Shown here one piece after another: positions 17,315-26,323 of a DNA stretch of 36,216 bases. Numbering within the stretch: position 1 is the stretch's first letter; each line of letters opens with the position of its first letter. The notes under the pieces were generated by a model, which made no database searches, was not told the DNA's origin, and saw only the letters and a list, made by a program, of their open reading frames with translations. The stretch is from Acidobacteriota bacterium (GTDB lineage Bacteria > Acidobacteriota > Terriglobia > Acidiferrales > UBA7541): the NCBI GenBank assembly GCA_003223325.1, contig QHYS01000333.1, positions 1 through 36,216 on the forward strand, in the 5' to 3' direction. The position numbers and the translations under genes are program-made.

Positions 17315-17831
17315 CGCTAACGAACTTGTCTTGAGGCCGCCTTAGTTTGCGCAAGTCCTGAGCCAGTTCCAGACACGTTGCCGGACGGGCCGGACTCACG
17401 AACAACACTTCAAAATAAGGGCGGTGCTGCGCTCCATCCTCAATCCCACGTGGCACGCGATCGCCCAGACTGGTTGGCCCTTCATCGTTTTCCCAATCAC
17501 CGACATTGGTGCGATAAGAGTGTGTGAGCAGAGAGGCGCTAATGGACTGCGCCAGTCGGGCTGTCCCCGTGGCATCGCCCGTGTCGATACGCTCCTGCAG
17601 CGTTCTGAGCAGGGTGGGCCCCGGATAGGCGAAGAAGTCCTCCCATTGACGCAGATCTTGAAAAGACTTGGAAACTGTGGCGTACGCGGTTTCTTTGTTG
17701 GGTCGCTGTTCACCTTCCGGGCCCTCCCAGGTACGCGCTGCTTGCAGCAGCGCACGCCAGCGATCGAAACGTGCTTCTGCCACGGTGAAGAACTGGTCGA
17801 CCCGCTCGGGTTTCGCCGTTACCGTACTCAT
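17274..17831 (-). CDS. Large Orn/Lys/Arg decarboxylase, N-terminal part (frameshifted)
   Basis: A 185-codon frame from ATG 17831 behind a perfect GGAGGAAT. It encodes the N-terminal helical segment (FFTVAEARFDRWRALLQAAR, DLRQWEDFFAYPGPTLLRTL) and YFEVLFVSPARPATCLELAQ, leading to LRKLRRPQDKFV. In homologues that phrase is followed by a strand of the form VVVPSFEDA. Here the matching VVIYEGIPFASS lies in the next frame, and this frame stops at 17274 after a short unrelated tail. The two frames overlap by 41 bp, so a single-base shift near 17310-17325 would restore one protein. I see no slippery heptamer that would suggest programmed frameshifting. It is either a mutation or a sequencing error. 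Confidence 0.8.
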   Translation of the reverse strand: MSTVTAKPERVDQFFTVAEARFDRWRALLQAARTWEGPEGEQRPNKETAYATVSKSFQDLRQWEDFFAYPGPTLLRTLQERIDTGDATGTARLAQSISASLLTHSYRTNVGDWENDEGPTSLGDRVPRGIEDGAQHRPYFEVLFVSPARPATCLELAQDLRKLRRPQDKFVSGGDLRGHSIRVLA

Positions 17832-17893
17832 GATTCCTCCATTTTTCGTCTGAGTTCGTGGGAATCGCGAAGCGCACTCTCCAAACGCCACGC

Positions 17894-19444
17894 TCATTTT
17901 GTTTTCTTTGTTTCCGGGCCCCTGACAAAGTTGTACTTCGCGCTCAACATAATTCGGGGTGCGTTTCCGGATGAGCCATCTTTGTTGACCCGCCATCCGT
18001 AGAGGAATTCCGCTCCAACATTCAGGGAGCCGATTGGGTTCCAAATGAGATTGCCGGCCGCATAGTTACTCTGGTGGAATGCGGTGCCGCTTTGGAAATC
18101 CGTATTTTGGACCTGGGCAAAGCCGTAGATAACCGACGAGCGGACTTTGGGGATCCAATAGTGCTGGTAGGCCCCGTACGCGCCCACGACCGGTAAGGGC
18201 CTTAGGCCGGGGTGCGATGCGCTCATCAACGCTGCATCACTTCCCGTCCCGGAGGTGTCGTTAAGGTAGCGCTCAATGCCGTTCCCGTACTCAACTTGAT
18301 AAACCGTTGTATCTTTACCGATCTTCCTCGAGCCCGTCAGGTTAAACCCCCAAGCAAAAACCGAATCTGTTGGGCCGCTACTACCGCTCACAAAGCCCGA
18401 AACGCTTCTGAACAAGGCGGCGAGTTGCACGTGGCCACTGTTCATCTCGCGGCGAAGTTGCAGAGTTCCATCCGGGCTGGGGCTGTTCGGTTGCGCGGTG
18501 AAACCCTGGACCTTGACGTCGATGTCTGACGAAGGCTTTTCTACCGCGATAGTGAATGTTGTTTTCGGTCGAATCTTGAAGCCGTAGCGAATTTGGGGAG
18601 TGCGAATCAGTAATTGGGCGTTGGGTCCCTGGAAGTCCAGTTGATCCGGCCCTGTGTCGGGGTCCATGAAGTTCGAGAACGTTTGGCCGATTAGCAAGTT
18701 CTTGACCTGCGCGTAAGCGTGACGCAAGCGCGGCGTGGTCGCGTTAGAACCGAAAAGGTCGCCTTCGAGAAAGAATCTGACATTAAACTTCTCTGTAGGA
18801 ATCAAGAAGTCCAGGTTCAGCCGCGTAGGTCGGATGGACACCGTGGCATTGTTCACACCCGGTTGAGGTGAGGTGGGAATGCTGGAGGGAATGAATCGTT
18901 CCGCATCTCCAGCAGGCTTCAGGTCATAAATGAAGTCGGTCTTGAAGTATCCGCCAATCTTCAAGAACGTTCTCGTACCAGGAAGGCGGAAGTATCCGGG
19001 ATATCGAGGATCAAGCGGTTCATTATCAATGCGGGGCGCGGCGACCGGATCCTGGGAGGTTGTTTCATATGTCGTGGTGGCCTGGCCGATATTCTGCTGG
19101 CCAGTCCCCAGCTCCGTGGCAACCTCTGTTTTTCTGCCTGCCTGCTGAGTGTCAATCGTTCCGTTACTCGGAGTTGCGGCGGGCGGGGCTCCTGATAACT
19201 TGTTAATTTCCGCCTGAACCTCTGTCATCTGGTTCTGCAGGCTGTCGAGCTTCTTCTGAAGTGCTTCAACTTGCGCGGAGGTTGACTCTTGCGTCTGGGC
19301 TTGCGTGGCAGGCAGATCGCAAATCACGAAAATAGCGCTAAACACGAAGTAGATAATTTTCTTCTTCGAAATTGCACCAATCCATTCACGCAAGAGCGGA
19401 AGCACGATCTGATAATCAGGCATAGAGCACGGATGTCGCATCAT
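17894..19444 (-). CDS. DcaP-like outer-membrane porin
   Basis: A 516-residue exported protein. The N-terminal hydrophobic segment (KKIIYFVFSAIFVICDLPAT) ends at a probable signal-peptidase site in TQAQ. A coiled coil follows (~50-85; VEALQKKLDSLQNQMTEVQA), typical of trimeric DcaP porins. A Pro/Thr-rich linker precedes a beta-barrel with the family opening (PGYFRLPGTRTFLKIGGYFK) and blocks IRPTRLNLDFLIPT, RHAYAQVKNLLIGQTFSNF and DQLDFQGPNA. DcaP porins admit dicarboxylates and other small anions. At the head of the decarboxylase cluster it would plausibly admit aspartate (inference). ATG 19444 is preceded by GAGAGG; ATG 19423 has no such site. Confidence 0.88.
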   Translation of the reverse strand: MMRHPCSMPDYQIVLPLLREWIGAISKKKIIYFVFSAIFVICDLPATQAQTQESTSAQVEALQKKLDSLQNQMTEVQAEINKLSGAPPAATPSNGTIDTQQAGRKTEVATELGTGQQNIGQATTTYETTSQDPVAAPRIDNEPLDPRYPGYFRLPGTRTFLKIGGYFKTDFIYDLKPAGDAERFIPSSIPTSPQPGVNNATVSIRPTRLNLDFLIPTEKFNVRFFLEGDLFGSNATTPRLRHAYAQVKNLLIGQTFSNFMDPDTGPDQLDFQGPNAQLLIRTPQIRYGFKIRPKTTFTIAVEKPSSDIDVKVQGFTAQPNSPSPDGTLQLRREMNSGHVQLAALFRSVSGFVSGSSGPTDSVFAWGFNLTGSRKIGKDTTVYQVEYGNGIERYLNDTSGTGSDAALMSASHPGLRPLPVVGAYGAYQHYWIPKVRSSVIYGFAQVQNTDFQSGTAFHQSNYAAGNLIWNPIGSLNVGAEFLYGWRVNKDGSSGNAPRIMLSAKYNFVRGPETKKTK

Positions 19445-19736
19445 TTGGCCTCTCGGACGCCGAATCGGAAATCCTCTGTTGAACTTAGGTTCACTTGTGC
19501 GCGGCGACTACTGTCAGAAGTGCCAGATTCATGTGCGCCCAGAAGAACTAGCTAGCCCTTAGATCAGATCGGGTTTTACTTGGCTTGAAACGCGTTGACG
19601 GCGAGCTCAAACGGAGGCGAGCATGCATTCACAACTTATGCACAATATCGGTTTGAGTATGTCAACTCCAGCTGTTCGGTAGATCTTACTCGCGCAGAAT
19701 CCGGAGGTGAAAAGTTCCCGCGACCCGTCCAGCAGA

Positions 19737-19859
19737 AGCCGCGAGGCGATCCAGGTAGCTCGTGATCAAGTACTGATTGACCGAAAAGATTTCATGGCAA
19801 AAGCAATGCAGCTCACGGAGGAAGAGGCGCATGCCTTCTGGCCTATTTACGATCAATAG
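19737..19859 (+). pseudogene. Remnant of a small exported helical protein ('FWPIYDQ' family)
   Basis: The frame gives SREAIQVARDQVLIDRKDFM, AKAMQLTEEEAHAFWPIYDQ, then a TAG at 19857-19859, followed in frame by DDEL. The 'LT..EA..FWP.Y..Y' motif marks a small secreted acidobacterial family that I know only as hypothetical. There is no start, signal peptide or continuation. It may be related to the fragment at 2986-3249. Confidence 0.45.
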
Positions 19860-20208
19860 GATGATGAGCTTCCGACCACGAATCTGTTGCGGTAACACGA
19901 AGAGCAACGAAAGCAAAGCCAGTCGAGAGCAAGGCCACGCCCGCGAGACTCAGCCAGCGTCGTGTCAACAGGATCCGCGCCCGTCTTCCATTCATGGCAT
20001 TCATTCGAACGGCACAGCGGATAAATCCACATCTGGGTGGGCGCTCTGGCTGGCAGGAGCGAATTTCGGCTGCTTCCTGCGGTTCGGAACAAGTGCCGAC
20101 TAGGGCTTGGCACAGCACAGCATTCTTCCGGCTGGCAGCGACATTCTCCTTGCTGCCAGTCGCTATGACGGCTTCGGCCGCGGACTGACAACATTAAGAC
20201 GGACTGAT
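19860..20208. other. Intergenic, no gene recognised
   Basis: Minus-strand frames here include a hydrophobic stretch (LSLAGVALLSTGFAFVAL, around 19900-20000), but there is no Shine-Dalgarno and no family match. It is probably decayed sequence downstream of the OmpA-family gene. Confidence 0.4.
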
Positions 20209-21108
20209 TTAGCCGCCAGCAAGGCCGCGGTTTACGAGGATTTTGACTTCTACACGGCGGTTCCCTGCGCGTCCCTGTGAGGTTTCATTCGTCGCGGCCG
20301 GATCTGCAGTGCCCATGGCTCCAGGAGCTATGATGTGTCTGACCGGCACGTTGCAGTCCTGCAACAGGAAAGCAATCACTGCCTGTGCTCGATCCATGCT
20401 CAACCTCTGATTCATGGCTGGATTACCTGACGAATCAGCGAATCCTTTAACCTGGATAATGTAGCCGGTGAGATTTACCGCCTCGTGCGCCAGTTTTTTG
20501 AGAGAATTTTTGTCGCTGGTTGAGATTGTGGAACTACCGGTACGAAAATAGGCCGTAGCCTGCCCCTTCACATCGTATTCGCTAAGCTGGTCGAAACGCC
20601 TGGCGGCCTCCTGAATTTCTTGCTGGTTAGCTGCGATCTGCTCCTGGTTGGCGTTGATCCTTTCTCTGTTGGCGGCGATTTGTACCTTGTTTGCCCCAGT
20701 GTCTTGCTGGTTGGTTTCTACCGCCTCTTGCGTCTGTGTCAGGCCAGCTTGAATTGTTTCGGCGGTTTGTAAGTCGTCCCCTGAAAAGTTAATGGTCGCG
20801 GCCACCACACGGTTCTGCGCGTCACCCACGCCGTCGACTGAGATTTTGAGTCCGGGGATCAGAACCGTAGTACTCATTTGTTTCTTGCGCAGACCGAGAC
20901 CTTTTGGTTTCTGAACCTTGGTGTCATCGGTCAGCACAACCGTGACCTTCCCGGACGATGTTTTCAGTGTCAAAGTATCTCCACTGCGCCCTGTTATGAG
21001 TCCATTGAGTTTTACGCTTTCTCCATTGGTAATGCTGTATGCTGTATCCGCCGCCATCCAACATGTCAATGCGACCAGTGTGATTGCATATCTCTGTATT
21101 GCGTGCAT
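20209..21108 (-). CDS. OmpA-family protein with DUF5666-like N-terminal domain
   Basis: A 299-residue exported protein. A signal peptide (ITLVALTCWMAADTAYS) precedes a small beta domain (~25-105; VKLNGLITGRSGDTLTLKTS, LIPGLKISVDGVGD). A heptad-like Asn/Gln-rich helical spacer follows (~110-170; ANRERINANQEQIAANQQEI). Last is an OmpA_C peptidoglycan-binding domain (~180-290) with YFRTGSSTIS, VKGFADSSGN and NQRLSMDRAQAV carrying the family Asp and Arg. There is no N-terminal barrel, so it is probably a periplasmic or lipid-independent peptidoglycan-associated protein. The ATG at 21108 has AGAGGCGAG upstream. The N-terminal domain resembles the repeats of the LPKTG protein at 32320-33087. It is apparently monocistronic. 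Confidence 0.88.
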   Translation of the reverse strand: MHAIQRYAITLVALTCWMAADTAYSITNGESVKLNGLITGRSGDTLTLKTSSGKVTVVLTDDTKVQKPKGLGLRKKQMSTTVLIPGLKISVDGVGDAQNRVVAATINFSGDDLQTAETIQAGLTQTQEAVETNQQDTGANKVQIAANRERINANQEQIAANQQEIQEAARRFDQLSEYDVKGQATAYFRTGSSTISTSDKNSLKKLAHEAVNLTGYIIQVKGFADSSGNPAMNQRLSMDRAQAVIAFLLQDCNVPVRHIIAPGAMGTADPAATNETSQGRAGNRRVEVKILVNRGLAGG

Positions 21109-21782
21109 ATCTCGCCTCTCTGTTCCTTGACAAGCGGGCCGCCTGACGACGCCGCATCCTTCAACTTCATTCAGAGTGTGTAACTGAACAGTGCCTCACA
21201 AGAGCCTGAGGCGCGGTTATGTTGTGCGTGGCAGCCCTCGATTTGTTGTCTCGCACTCGTCAACTACCAGGCGCTTCTGCAAAATGAAGATTGCTGCAAC
21301 CGATACGGACCCCTTATCTGTGCCCAGCTTGTAGGACCACAAAATCCTAGGAAATCCGAACTTATCGTGCCTACTGGCAAAAATGTCAGTCTGAACACGA
21401 CTTTGATCCAGCAATCGGCAGAGAGAATTGGGGAACGAGGAAAAAATGTTCCAGCCATCAGTGCCTCACCGGCAGGCCTGACTTGGGGAGAGGTGCATTG
21501 AAAAGTATAGGTGTTAGCTGAGAAAAATGACAGTTACGGCTACCCATCTTTCGCCACTAGGATCATGAAGACGTGTATATGCGTTCTGTCTAGGCTGGCC
21601 AACGATCTTGGACAGAAGGTTTGCACCGGCACGGGCCCAAGTACCTTGCGATCCGCTTCAAAGAGCCTGATTTTGCATATGGTCCTCGGGTGGCAAAGCT
21701 CCCGGGGGACGCCAGAAACGCGGGCGGGGCAAATCAACGAAGACAGTAAACAGAAACTCCGAATGCGATACGTGATACCCAA
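21109..21782. other. 674-bp divergent intergenic region
   Basis: The region separates the leftward OmpA-family gene from the rightward NarL-type regulator and should hold both promoters. No gene, repeat or RNA family was recognised on either strand. The short open frames present show no family features. Confidence 0.5.
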
Positions 21783-22427
21783 ATGGAACAGCGCCACAAA
21801 GCTCGACTCCTCATTGCCGATGACCACACGCTCGTGGCTGAGGCATGCAAGAGGTTTCTCGAGCCGGAATTCGAAGTTGTGAGTATCGTCGCCGACGGAC
21901 GGACCTTGCTGCGGATGGTAACCGAGCTCAAGCCCGACGTCGCGATTGTGGATATCGCGATGCCACAACTGAACGGGTTGGATGCGGGCGAGCAGGTCAA
22001 GCGGATATCGCCTTCGCTAAAGCTGATCTACCTGACCATGAACACAGAACCGGATGTGGCGGCCGAGGCATTTCGGCGTGGCGCCTCCGGATACGTTGTC
22101 AAGAGCTCTGCAGCCGAAGAGTTGGTGACCGCCATTCGAAAGGCTCTGCGATCGGAATCGTACTTATCTCCGATGATCACGAAGGAGACCGTGGAATTCC
22201 TTCTCCGAAGCGGGCAATCGTACGCCGAGGAGAAAAGAATCACGCAACGCCAGAGCGAAGTCCTCCAACTACTTGCCGAGGGAATGTCCATGAAAGGGAT
22301 TGCGAGCATCCTGAATTTGAAGCCCGGCACGGTGGCCTTCCACAAATATAGAATCATGCACAATTTGGGTTTGAAGACCAACGCCGAGCTGCTTCAGTAT
22401 GCAATTAAGCACCACATGATTGCCTGA
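21783..22427 (+). CDS. NarL/LuxR-type response regulator, copy 1
   Basis: A 214-residue transcription regulator. The receiver (1-120) has DD in LLIADDHTLVAEA, phospho-acceptor D57 in VAIVDIAMP, T in IYLTMN and K in GYVVKSS. A LuxR-type HTH (~145-210) carries ITQRQSEVLQLLAEGMSMKG and GTVAFHKYRIMHNLGLKTNA. It would be phosphorylated by a HisKA_3 kinase; the MASE1 kinase at 6091-8088 is the only one in the window. It is closely related to the regulator at 31313-31960 across its whole length. The MscS channel gene starts 207 bp downstream on the same strand and could be a target (inference). Confidence 0.94.
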   Translation: MEQRHKARLLIADDHTLVAEACKRFLEPEFEVVSIVADGRTLLRMVTELKPDVAIVDIAMPQLNGLDAGEQVKRISPSLKLIYLTMNTEPDVAAEAFRRGASGYVVKSSAAEELVTAIRKALRSESYLSPMITKETVEFLLRSGQSYAEEKRITQRQSEVLQLLAEGMSMKGIASILNLKPGTVAFHKYRIMHNLGLKTNAELLQYAIKHHMIA

Positions 22428-22634
22428 AAGCTCACAAATGAAGGCAGCCGAGTAGGGCATGTAATTGTTTATTGCCGATGGCTGTATTCCGGAGCCCGCA
22501 GCTTAGAAGTCGAAGCCAAGTCGATTCATCAGACAACTCCGGCCCTGATAAGACCCCGTCGGTCCGCTGGCAGAAGTGACAGTCCCTGCTCATAAGTGGC
22601 CGTCATAGACTTTCACCATCACCGGCAAGGCGCC

Positions 22635-24506
22635 ATGAGCCCTTTCAAAATATTTTCGTTTTTCGGGCATTCACAGCTGTTTTCTGCAGAGATTGACCAG
22701 AAGGCTCGGGAATACGTGCTCGCCACACCAACAGCGGCCATTCGATGTGTATTGGCAATCATCCTTGGATCGGGGCTACTCGCACATGCGGTCGACAGTG
22801 TCAGCCGTCAGGAGACCGACGTCAGCGCTATCGAAAACCCCGGCGCAGCCATCGAGGTGGACGGCCGACCAATGCTTTTTGTCTATGCTGCCGTTGGCGG
22901 CTATTCTCCCCAGGAACGTGCGGAGCACATTCAGCAGCGTATTGTCGACGTAGCCAAGAGAACCGATATTCCTATTGAGCTCATTCGCGCCAACGAACGC
23001 GGTTCGTGGACAGAAATCCTTGCCGGCAATGATCTCGTCATGGGTGTGACTGAGTCGGACGCAAAGGCTATAGGCAGGGAACGATCGCGACTAACTGCCG
23101 AGTATGTGGAAATCATTCGTCAGGTCATAAGGCAGTATCGCGCGGAGCATACGTGGCGTGAGCTGCTGCGGGGAGTTGTCAGCACGCTCGTGGCCACGGT
23201 CGCTCTCGCGAGCTCGCTCCTTGTCCTTTTCGGCGTTCGGAGTTTCGGACGTGCTAGCATAGGGAAGCGGCTCGCTCGTCATGAAACCGAAGCCGCTGTC
23301 CAATCAGTGGGGCACCGACTCATGCGTTACGGCGGCAGGCAGTTGCTCACAATCTCTCGTATCGCTTTCTGGATCGCGGTTGTCGCTTTATTGCAGACAT
23401 ATGGCACTGTGGTTCTGCGCTTTTTCCCGGCAACTCGGTACACTTCGTATCAAATCACCAACTGGCTGTTCTCTGAACTGGGAGCATTCGGAAAAAGCGT
23501 TATTGCTTATCTGCCCAACCTGGTGTTGGTAGTGATCATTTGTGCTGGCGCCTATTACCTTATTCAGGTAAATCGATATCTTTTTTCGGAGCTGCGCGAC
23601 CAGAGGCTCGCCATCCGTGGATTCTATTCTGATTGGGCAGAACCAACGGCCAAGCTAGTACGAGTGTTGATTGTGGCCGCGGCCGCTGTCGTCGTCTTCC
23701 CCTATCTCCCGGGCTCCCAAAGCCCGGCGTTTCGCGGTATTTCAGTTTTCTTGGGCGTTCTGCTCTCCTTGGGTTCGAGCTCTTCTGTGGCGCACGGGGT
23801 TGCAGGGACCATTCTCACTTATATGCGAGCCTTCCAGGTTGGCGACTTCGTGAGGATCGGCGAAAACATCGGCGAGGTCGTCGAAAAGACCCTGCTGGTG
23901 ACACGCATTCGCACGCAAAAACAAGAAATCATTACCATCCCAAATGGCACAGTGTTGGGCGGCGTCGTCGTTAACTACAGCGCTGAGGCCCGAGGTCGCG
24001 GGGTGATATTTCACACGACTGTGACTATTGGGTACACTGCGCGCTGGCGAACGGTTCACCAATTACTCATCGCAGCTGCTCTTTCTACAGACGGCATTTT
24101 GTATGATCCGCCACCATTTGTGCTGCAATCTGCGCTCAACGATTTTTATGTCGCATACGAGCTAAACGCGTACACAGATAAGCCTCTTAGAATGCAGTAC
24201 GTATACTCGGAACTGCACCAGAATATCCAGGATAAGTTTAATGAAGCCGGCGTAGAAATAAATTCGCCTCACTATACAGCCCTGCGAGACGGCAATCGAA
24301 CGACCATACCGGAGAATTATTTGGCTGATGACTACAAAAACCCAGCATTCGAGATTCAAGAGGTTCCTCGTACCCAGCCGACTCATGAAAACGTGACCAA
24401 TCAACAAGAAGAATTCCAAGAAGCATCGGCGAGCCAAGCTGCACAGAGGCCAGCGGTTCTCTCCTCAAGACGCCAAGATTTTTCCTCGTACGACTGTCAG
24501 GACTGA
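22635..24506 (+). CDS. MscS-family mechanosensitive channel
   Basis: About 623 residues from ATG 22635; a GTG at 22596 is in frame but lacks a ribosome-binding site. An N-terminal membrane segment (TAAIRCVLAIILGSGLLAHA) precedes a ~130-residue periplasmic-like segment, then four further helices. The MscS core (~residues 360-540) has the pore helix region (GISVFLGVLLSLGSSSSVAH), beta domain signature (FQVGDFVRIGENIGEVVEKT, IITIPNGTVLGGVVVNYS) and a cytoplasmic vestibule domain (VAYELNAYTDKPLRM, FNEAGVEINSPHYTALRDGN). A Gln/Ser-rich tail follows. It releases solutes during hypo-osmotic shock. The long N-terminal extension makes it larger than E. coli MscS (286 residues). The frame is intact. 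Confidence 0.92.
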   Translation: MSPFKIFSFFGHSQLFSAEIDQKAREYVLATPTAAIRCVLAIILGSGLLAHAVDSVSRQETDVSAIENPGAAIEVDGRPMLFVYAAVGGYSPQERAEHIQQRIVDVAKRTDIPIELIRANERGSWTEILAGNDLVMGVTESDAKAIGRERSRLTAEYVEIIRQVIRQYRAEHTWRELLRGVVSTLVATVALASSLLVLFGVRSFGRASIGKRLARHETEAAVQSVGHRLMRYGGRQLLTISRIAFWIAVVALLQTYGTVVLRFFPATRYTSYQITNWLFSELGAFGKSVIAYLPNLVLVVIICAGAYYLIQVNRYLFSELRDQRLAIRGFYSDWAEPTAKLVRVLIVAAAAVVVFPYLPGSQSPAFRGISVFLGVLLSLGSSSSVAHGVAGTILTYMRAFQVGDFVRIGENIGEVVEKTLLVTRIRTQKQEIITIPNGTVLGGVVVNYSAEARGRGVIFHTTVTIGYTARWRTVHQLLIAAALSTDGILYDPPPFVLQSALNDFYVAYELNAYTDKPLRMQYVYSELHQNIQDKFNEAGVEINSPHYTALRDGNRTTIPENYLADDYKNPAFEIQEVPRTQPTHENVTNQQEEFQEASASQAAQRPAVLSSRRQDFSSYDCQD

Positions 24507-24572
24507 CAACTAGTGGGGGAAAGGCGGTGTCCTAGACTTCACCGCGGGCGCGTGTAAGAAAGACATTTGTCA

Positions 24573-25970
24573 ATGCATGCGGATGCAGCGCAGGTACAGA
24601 TGACTCGACGGTCAGCGAAGACGCTAATGCTGCAGATTGCCATCCTTCTGTTTGTGACCCCTTGCCTCGGTCAACCGTCCCCGGAAAACGCGCTCCAGAA
24701 TCCTCTCGAGCAGATCTAACGATAACGATGATGACGACGACACCGCCCGAAGCCAACGTCGCACTGAGGTCTTGACCCGAACACACTGTGTCGGATCGGG
24801 AGTGATTTTGGACTCCAGCGGTTACGTAATCACGAACTCCCACGTGCTCGAGGGCGCAAGGCGCGTACAGGTCACACTGGAGGAAAAACTCCGCAAATCC
24901 CAGTCCCGATTTGTGGGAGGCAGGGCAAGTGCGACGTTCGATGCTCAGGTAATTGGGACCTTCGAGGAGGTGGATCTGGCACTTCTGAAAATTGACGCGA
25001 CGGGCCTGCCCACGATTCCGGTTGCGGACTCCGACAAATTGCGGCCGGGGCAGGTGGTATTCGCCGTAGGGAGTCCTGAAGGGCTCAAGAATTCCGTCTC
25101 CATGGGCGTGATTAGTGCGGTTGGACGTGTTAGCGATCACGAGGGTGGTGCCACTTACATTCAGACCGATGCGGCCATTGGCTCGGGAAGCAGTGGTGGA
25201 GCGCTCTTAAATAGCGAGGGCAGACTTGTTGGGATAACTACTTTCATTGTTACGGAGGGTGGAGGCAGCGAAGGCCTCGGATTTGCACTTCCCAGTAAGC
25301 TTGTCTATTCCGTTTTCCAGGCATTGAAGAACACAGGGTATGGGCACTATGGTGACGTTGGACTTAGAGTTCAGGATGTTACAGCAGTACTGGCAAGCGG
25401 GCTTCAACTGTCGCAAGAGTGGGGCGTACTGGTCTCCGATGTGGCTGCCGGTAGCCCGGGAGCAAACGCCGCATCCAAGTGCAGGACATTATCCTTGCTC
25501 TAGACGGAAATTCGATGTTTAATTCAGCTCAATTTGTCGCTGCCTTTTACAATAAGCGGGCTGGGGACCACGTCCGGCTCGAACTGCTTCGTGGATCCCG
25601 GCGATGGGTCGTGGAAATGCCGGTTCTTGACCATGAGGTCGAATCGGAGAGGTCTCCCGGTGCCCGCCACGCTGAATATGGTCTTCTGACCAGACTGGGC
25701 GTCATGTGTGTTCCGCTCAAACCACACGATCAAGCCTCGGTTTCGGGACTGCGCTCTAACTCTGGCGTTCTAGTCGTTGCGAAACTCGCCGCTAGTGGTA
25801 GCAGGGCACATCTGATCGCGGGTGATGTTGTTCGCTCTGTGAACGGGGTGCCGGTGTTAAGCCTCGACCTTCTGCGCTCGATGATCGATAAATTGGAGCC
25901 TGGAGAAGCCGCAGTTCTGCAGATCGAACGCCGAGGTCAATTCAAGTACATCGCCATCGAGATCAACTGA
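24573..25970 (+). pseudogene. HtrA/DegP-like serine protease with two PDZ domains, broken
   Basis: Three frames must be joined. 24573-24719 gives a signal peptide (LMLQIAILLFVTPCLG) and stops after NPLEQI. A second frame (about 24718-25503) resumes with an Asp-rich stretch, then the trypsin-like domain: His in YVITNSHVLEGA, Asp in EEVDLALLKIDA and Ser in IGSGSSGGALLN, followed by PDZ1. A further shift near 25475 leads to 25479-25970, which finishes PDZ1 (VQDIILALDGNSMFNSAQF) and encodes PDZ2 (IAGDVVRSVNGVPVLSLDL). The strand normally preceding the first block ('PSVV.I...G') is missing, implying a deletion near 24720. The catalytic triad survives, so decay may be recent. Such proteases do envelope quality control. 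Confidence 0.82.
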
Positions 25971-25990
25971 ACGCGGCACCTGCCGCGTTC
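25969..25990 (+). terminator. Hairpin after the HtrA-like gene
   Basis: GAACGCGGCA and TGCCGCGTTC form a perfect 10-bp inverted repeat around CC, beginning within the stop codon of the protease frame. In RNA the innermost pairs would open, leaving ~8 bp. No T-tract follows, so it may be a weak or factor-assisted terminator, or an mRNA 3'-end stabiliser. Confidence 0.5.
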
Positions 25991-26323
25991 GGCTGGAAGA
26001 TTATCAAGCGGTTAACTTGTCGCAAGAGACTAGATCTTTTCATCAGCCACGACTGCTGCCATTTCACTCCCCGAATCGCGTGCTGTCACGTGGTGCTCGG
26101 GCTGTTAGTGTTGCCAGTTCTCACGAACTTCTCCCCATGCTGAGATGGCCTCAGCTTGGCAAACGGCGAAGAAGCGGGTCGCTCGGCCGATGTCAGAGGA
26201 TGCAAAGCTGAGCTACGCGTTGATGTGTCCAATCAGTTGACCTGCAATTTGGTAAACGCAATCGCATCGTGCCGGTCACCAACTTAAGACGACCACGATT
26301 AGCCACATTGGCCTGGGGGAATT
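25991..26323. other. Intergenic, no gene recognised
   Basis: Nothing recognisable is seen on either strand. The last bases (GGGGGAATT at 26315-26323) form the ribosome-binding site of the BON lipoprotein. Confidence 0.5.

Noticed and set aside
17274-17343. Programmed ribosomal frameshift in the decarboxylase
   Set aside because: No slippery X-XXY-YYZ heptamer or stimulatory structure was seen in the overlap; mutation or error is simpler.
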